DNA from: CAVQJU01 sp963729215
GTDB lineage: Bacteria > Acidobacteriota > Vicinamibacteria > Vicinamibacterales > CAVVIG01
Direction of reading: 5' to 3'
Assembly: GCA_963729215.1 (NCBI GenBank)
Contig: CAVSND010000018.1
Location: 30,767-94,766 of the forward strand
Length of the DNA: 64,000 bases
Shown: positions 60,246 through 64,000 of the stretch, in pieces
Layout of the letters: each line of letters begins with the position of its first letter
How positions within the stretch are numbered: position 1 is the stretch's first letter
The notes under the pieces: model-generated
What the model saw: only the letters and a program-made list of their open reading frames with translations
The model's database searches: none
What the model was told of the DNA's origin: nothing
Made by a program: the position numbers and the translations under genes

Positions 60246-61326
60246 CAGTCGCGACGTTCGAATCGACCGGTTCCAGTTTCGTGAACTGAGGATTCCGTTC
60301 ACCGTGGCGTTCCGGCACGCCGCGGCAGAACGCGCAGAAACCGAGTCCGTGTGGATCGACGCAATCGACTCCGATGGAACGATCGGAAGCGGCGAATCGT
60401 GCCCGAGAGAATACGTCACCGGGGAGACGCTCGAGACCGCCCGCGCATTCACCGATCATCACGAAGCGGCGCTGCGGAACAAGATCGACAGCTTCGCGAC
60501 GCTTTGCGCCTGGGCCGCCGCGCATCGGCAGGATATCGACGCCAATCCGGCCGCGTGGTGCGCGCTGGAGCTGGCGATCCTCGATCTGCTCGGCAAACGA
60601 CGCGGTGCGCCGGTGGAAGCGATTCTGTCGCTGGACCCGCTCGCCGGCCAATTCCGATACACCGCAGTTCTTGGGGACGCTTCGCCGGACGCGTTCCGGG
60701 CGATGGCGGAGCGCTATTGGCGCATGGGCTTCAGAGACTTCAAGGTCAAGCTGTCGGGCGACGAAGCACGCGACCGGGACAAGCTGGCGATCTTCGGCAC
60801 CTGGCCGGAAGGCGCGGCGCGCGTGCGGGCGGACGCAAACAATCTCTGGCAAGACGCCGAAGACGCGATCTCCGGCGTCCGCGCCCTCGGCTACCGCTTC
60901 TTCGCGATCGAGGAACCGATCGCCAGAAACCGGTATGCCGAGCTGTCCCGCATCTCGCACGCGCTGAACTGCCCCATCATCCTGGACGAAAGCTTCGTTC
61001 GACGAGAGCAGCTGTCGCTGCTCGATGAGCCGACATCGCAATGGCTTGTCAACGTTCGCGTTTCGAAAATGGGAGGTCTGAGCCGATCGCTGGACGTGAT
61101 CGCGGCGGCGCGCGCACGCGGGATCGGTGTGATTGTCGGGGCCCAGGTCGGCGAAACCAGCCTGCTCACACGCGCGGGCCTGACGGCCGCTCACGCTGCC
61201 GGTTCGGCTCTTGTGGCTCAGGAGGGGGCCTTCGGAACCTTCCTGCTCCAGCGCGACGTGTGCGATCCACCGTTGATGTTCGGAAAGGGCGGCGTGATCG
61301 ACGTCACCGCGCACACCATGGACTGA
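60232..61326 (+). CDS. Enolase-superfamily enzyme (muconate-lactonizing/OSBS/dipeptide-epimerase subgroup)
   Basis: A 364-aa protein with an alpha+beta capping domain and a barrel. Catalytic residues of the MLE subgroup are visible: KxK in DFKVKLSGD, metal ligands Asp in VRADANNLW, Glu in FAIEEPI and Asp in IILDESF, and the opposite Lys in VRVSKMGGLS. This subgroup includes o-succinylbenzoate synthase, N-succinylamino-acid racemase and dipeptide epimerases. There are no menaquinone genes nearby, and it overlaps the GH3 gene by 14 bp. An N-acyl amino acid or dipeptide racemase is therefore the more attractive reading, by context only. Confidence 0.82.
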   Translation: MSPSDSRDVRIDRFQFRELRIPFTVAFRHAAAERAETESVWIDAIDSDGTIGSGESCPREYVTGETLETARAFTDHHEAALRNKIDSFATLCAWAAAHRQDIDANPAAWCALELAILDLLGKRRGAPVEAILSLDPLAGQFRYTAVLGDASPDAFRAMAERYWRMGFRDFKVKLSGDEARDRDKLAIFGTWPEGAARVRADANNLWQDAEDAISGVRALGYRFFAIEEPIARNRYAELSRISHALNCPIILDESFVRREQLSLLDEPTSQWLVNVRVSKMGGLSRSLDVIAAARARGIGVIVGAQVGETSLLTRAGLTAAHAAGSALVAQEGAFGTFLLQRDVCDPPLMFGKGGVIDVTAHTMD

Positions 61327-61433
61327 CCGCGCCCGGACTTGGCGCGGCTGAGGCGAGTCAATTCTGCATTGACGCCCTCCCTGGTCGGCCAGCACAGCCA
61401 TAATCCACGCGAACGCGAAAACGGGAAGGCAGC

Positions 61434-61439
61434 TAAAAT
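61434..61439 (+). promoter_or_regulatory. -10 element for the M48 protease gene
   Basis: TAAAAT, 7 bases before ATG 61447. This is compatible with a leaderless transcript. Confidence 0.45.
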
Positions 61440-61446
61440 CGGAGCT

Positions 61447-62864
61447 ATGGCCCGCAGAACGCTGTTCACGCTGACCGCGGCGCTCGCGATGCTTCGCGGT
61501 CACGGCCGGTGCCGCGCAGGCGCAAACCGTCATCAAGCTGCCCAAGAACAAGTACACGCCGAAACAGGACGTGGATCTCGGCCGTGAGGCCGCCGCCGAA
61601 ATTCGACAGCAATACCCCATCATCAAAGACGAGCGGATCGCCCGCTACCTCACGGCGCTCGGCGATCGCCTCGTCGCGGCGGCTCCGCCGGAACTGAACG
61701 AATCCGTGTACCAGGTACTCGTTCACGCCCGTGAACCTGAAAGAGATCAACGCGTTTGCGCTCCCGGGCGGACCGATGTTCGTACACCGCGGCATGTTCG
61801 ACGCGGCGGCTTCGGAAGGCGAGGTGGCCGGGGTGATGGCGCACGAGTTGTCCCATGTCCTGCTCCGCCACGGAACGGCCAACGCCACCAAGGCGCAGAA
61901 TCCCTGGCTGCAGCTGGGCCAGATTGCCGGTGTGGTGGGCGGCGCGGTGGTTGGAGGCGCAGCCGGATCCGCCATCGCAACGGGAAGCCAGCTGGGCGCC
62001 GGCTCGCTCCTCCTGAAGTACAGCCGGGAATACGAGAAACAGGCGGATTTGCTCGGCGCGCAGATCATGGCGCGAGCCGGCTACGATCCCCGCGCGCTCG
62101 CCCGGATGTTCGAAACGATTGAGCGCGAATCCAAGAGCAGCGGCGGAAACGGGCCGCAGTGGCTGAGCAGCCACCCCGATCCAGGGAACCGGACGCAGTA
62201 CATCACGAAGGAGGCGGGCTTCCTCACGATCGCGCAAGCCGCCGACGATCGCGAGTTCCAGTCCATCAAGACCGTCTTCGCGTCGCTGCCGGCGGCCAAG
62301 TCGACGAGCGAGCTGGCGAAGGCCAAGAGCGATTCCGGGGGTGAATCGGCGCGGCTGGGAACTCCTGGACAACCCGTGCCATCACCGTCGCTGGAATATC
62401 GGAATGTCAGCGGCGGCGGCGTGTTCCGGGCGACGGTTCCAAACAACTGGACCACGCTCGCGTCGAACGGCGCGATCAAAGTGGTTCCGCAAAACGGATA
62501 CGGCCAACTCAACGGCCAAACGGTGTTCAGCCACGGCGTCGAATTCGGCCTGGCAAAGGCTGGATCGCGTGACCTGCGCGAAGCAACGAACAGCTGGCTC
62601 AAAGCGGTCACCCGCAACAACCCTCAACTTCGCCTGGCCGGAGAGCAGCAGGCGCTCCGGATTTCCCAGCGCGCCGGCCTCAGCACCCCGCTCATCAACC
62701 CTTCGCCGCTCGGCGGCCAGGAGCGTATCGGCGTGTACACGACGTTCCTGGCCGATGGCAGTCTCTTCTACTTCCTCACGATCGTGCCCGAGAACGACGC
62801 CGCGTCTTTTGACGATGCGTTTCACCGCGTCGTCGACTCGATCGAGCTGACGGACGCGCGCTGA
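61447..62864 (+). CDS. M48-family metalloprotease (two frameshifts)
   Basis: An exported protease of about 470 aa, in three frames as sequenced. The ATG 61447 frame encodes a signal peptide (RTLFTLTAALAML). After a break near 61492 it continues AVTAGAAQAQTVIKLPKNKY and GREAAAEIRQQYPII. After an extra G near 61714 it continues FTPVNLKEINAFALPGGPMFVHRG, zinc motif HELSH in VMAHELSHVLLRHG, and SREYEKQADLLGAQIMARAGYDP with the third ligand Glu. The C-terminal 180 residues form a separate domain. It resembles BepA/YfgC-type periplasmic quality-control proteases without the TPR tail. Confidence 0.85.
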
Positions 62865-62950
62865 ACCTGTTCAGGTCCCTCGGACTCAACCGTTCCTGAA
62901 ACAGGAAACGGCTGAGCGACTTTCACGGTGATGCCGCAACGAACCTGAAA

Positions 62951-62984
62951 GTTTCCACGACACGCATGGAAACGGTTCTAGAAT
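62951..62984 (+). promoter_or_regulatory. Promoter region of the Hcp-like gene with inverted repeat
   Basis: GTTTCC (62951-62956) and GGAAAC (62968-62973) form an inverted repeat just before TAGAAT (62979-62984). A related imperfect palindrome (CCGTTCCTG AAA CAGGAAACGG, near 62890) lies upstream. The spacing suggests an operator overlapping the -35 region. Confidence 0.45.
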
Positions 62985-63006
62985 GAGGAACCTCAGGAGA
63001 CTCTCG

Positions 63007-63486
63007 ATGGCATCCGACATCTTCGCGAAAATCGGGGACATCAAAGGCGAATCGCTCGACGCCAAGCACAAGGACGAAATCGAAATCCTGTCGTTTTCCT
63101 GGGGCGTGACCAACTCCGGGTCCGCGGCAACGGGCAGCGGCGCTGGATCGGGCAAAGCCACCTTCCAGGATCTCGTCGTCGTTCACAACATCGACAAGGC
63201 GTCGCCGGATCTCATGCGCGCGTGCGCGACAGGCACTCACCTGAAGGAAGCGACCATCACTCACCGGAAGTCCGGCAAGGGCCAGCAGGAATTCCTCGTC
63301 GTCAAGATGAACGACGTGATCATCACCGGCGTCACGCATGGCGGCGCCACCGGCCAGCCATACTCGGAGACGGTGAGCCTGGCGTTTGCCAAAGTCGATC
63401 TCGAGTACAAGCCGCAAAAGCCCGACGGCTCGCTCGACGCGGCCGTTGTTTTCAAGTACGACCTGAAAGCCAACAAAGAAGGCTAG
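63007..63486 (+). CDS. Hcp-family (type VI secretion tube-like) protein
   Basis: A 159-aa protein with the Hcp1/T6SS_HCP pattern. It starts ASDIFAKIGDIKGESLDAKHKDEIEILSFSWGVTN, then has KATFQDLVVVHNIDKASPDLMRACATGTHLKEATI, VVKMNDVIITGV and SLAFAKVDLEYKPQ. Ring-forming Hcp builds the T6SS inner tube. Hcp-like proteins also occur as orphans, and no other T6SS gene is in this window. The ATG follows AGGAG by 8 bases, so translation is conventional here. Confidence 0.88.
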   Translation: MASDIFAKIGDIKGESLDAKHKDEIEILSFSWGVTNSGSAATGSGAGSGKATFQDLVVVHNIDKASPDLMRACATGTHLKEATITHRKSGKGQQEFLVVKMNDVIITGVTHGGATGQPYSETVSLAFAKVDLEYKPQKPDGSLDAAVVFKYDLKANKEG

Positions 63487-63488
63487 GC

Positions 63489-64000
63489 GTGTCCGTTGGC
63501 GAAGACGAGGCGCCGGCACGCGAGCTGACGCTCGACGAGGCCGTCGCCTTCGCCGTCGCCCTGCAGAAGAGCGAACACCTGGCGGAAGCCGGTGAGCTCT
63601 ATCGACGGGTGCTCGAGGCGTCGCCGGCTCATTCCGCTGCCCTGCACTACTCCGGCGTGCTCGCGCATCAACAAGGAAAACACGACGAAGCGATCGCCCT
63701 GGTCGAGCGGAGCCTCGCGGTGGCTCCGGACCAGGCCGACTGGTTCAGCAACCTCGGCATCATCCTGCAATCGGACGGGCAACTCGACAAGGCGATCGCC
63801 GCCTATCAGCGCGCGATCGCGCTCGATCCGGGCCACGCCAATGCCCACAGCAATCTCGGCGTGCTGCTGAGAGCGACCGGAAAAACGGCAGAGGCCGAAT
63901 CGGCGTATCGCACGGCCATACAACTGAATCCGGACCACATCGACGCGTACACGAACCTCGGCATCCTGCTGAACGGACTGGGCCGGACCCAGGAGGCGAC
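63489..64000 (+). CDS. TPR-repeat protein, cut by window edge
   Basis: It starts at GTG 63489, 2 bp after the Hcp-like stop, and stays open to the end (about 170 aa seen). At least four 34-residue tetratricopeptide units are visible, for example the one ending ALHYSGVLAHQQGKHDEAIAL and AIAAYQRAIALDPGHANAHSNLGVLLRATGKTAEAESAY. The series resembles the N-terminus of SPINDLY/OGT-like or generic TPR scaffold proteins. What follows the repeats is outside the window. Confidence 0.88.
   Translation, partial: MSVGEDEAPARELTLDEAVAFAVALQKSEHLAEAGELYRRVLEASPAHSAALHYSGVLAHQQGKHDEAIALVERSLAVAPDQADWFSNLGIILQSDGQLDKAIAAYQRAIALDPGHANAHSNLGVLLRATGKTAEAESAYRTAIQLNPDHIDAYTNLGILLNGLGRTQEA

Noticed and set aside
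60232..61326. menC (o-succinylbenzoate synthase)
   Set aside because: The catalytic residues are shared across the subgroup, and no menaquinone genes are nearby.

Overview
The window is GC-rich bacterial chromosome with dense genes, many ATGA/GTGA start-stop overlaps and one tRNA. Gene content suggests a diderm soil-type bacterium, most likely an acidobacterium of the Vicinamibacteria type. The reasons are a TolC/RND efflux operon, M16 pairs, archaeal-type Asd, a secreted PDLxGVW family, DUF1343/NamZ and abundant GTG starts. This taxonomic call is an inference from gene content; no marker gene is present. No phage, IS element, CRISPR array or rRNA was seen.

Layout. 1-6000 (-): an efflux operon of two YncE-like beta-propellers, TolC, a membrane-fusion protein and an RND permease running off the left edge, divergent from an OmpR-type regulator/kinase pair (6105-8098). 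8100-19850: small nucleic-acid-binding proteins, a NamZ-like muramidase, DinB, LOG, SRPBCC and DUF423 proteins, a sigma-54 activator, pyruvate kinase, an O-methyltransferase, an amidase and a carboxymuconolactone decarboxylase-like protein. 19873-26170 (-): a lysine/diaminopimelate operon asd-lysC-dapB-dapA-dapD-dapE. Its leader has the anatomy of a ribosome-mediated attenuator: a 34-residue lysine-rich leader peptide, mutually exclusive hairpins and an intrinsic terminator. 27600-31400 (-): Mrp/ApbC and two M16 peptidase-family proteins. 31500-33100: a cluster of small zinc-binding proteins around a divergent promoter pair. 33183-40137 (-): an AddAB-type helicase-nuclease behind an uncharacterised exported protein. 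41738: tRNA-Ala(GGC). 41841-47606 (-): pgaABCD for poly-N-acetylglucosamine. 48080-52386 (+): a PIG-L-like deacetylase, a glycosyltransferase, a truncated DUF393 gene and a membrane GT-39-like protein. 53422-61326: a proline-rich lipoprotein, gamma-glutamyltransferase, a secreted protein, a sterol-desaturase-like hydroxylase, a GH3-family ligase and an enolase-superfamily enzyme. 61447-64000 (+): an M48 protease, an Hcp-like protein and a TPR protein running off the right edge.

Two window-wide patterns matter for interpretation. First, at least nine otherwise intact genes or gene parts are split by a single-base frame change (about 614, 28361, 34842, 47480, 53851, 56065, 58648, 61492 and 61714). 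That looks more like assembly indels than decay, so I annotate these as whole genes with a frameshift. Second, several starts lie only 6-9 bases after a good -10 hexamer, suggesting frequent leaderless transcripts. The lysine leader peptide is one of them.
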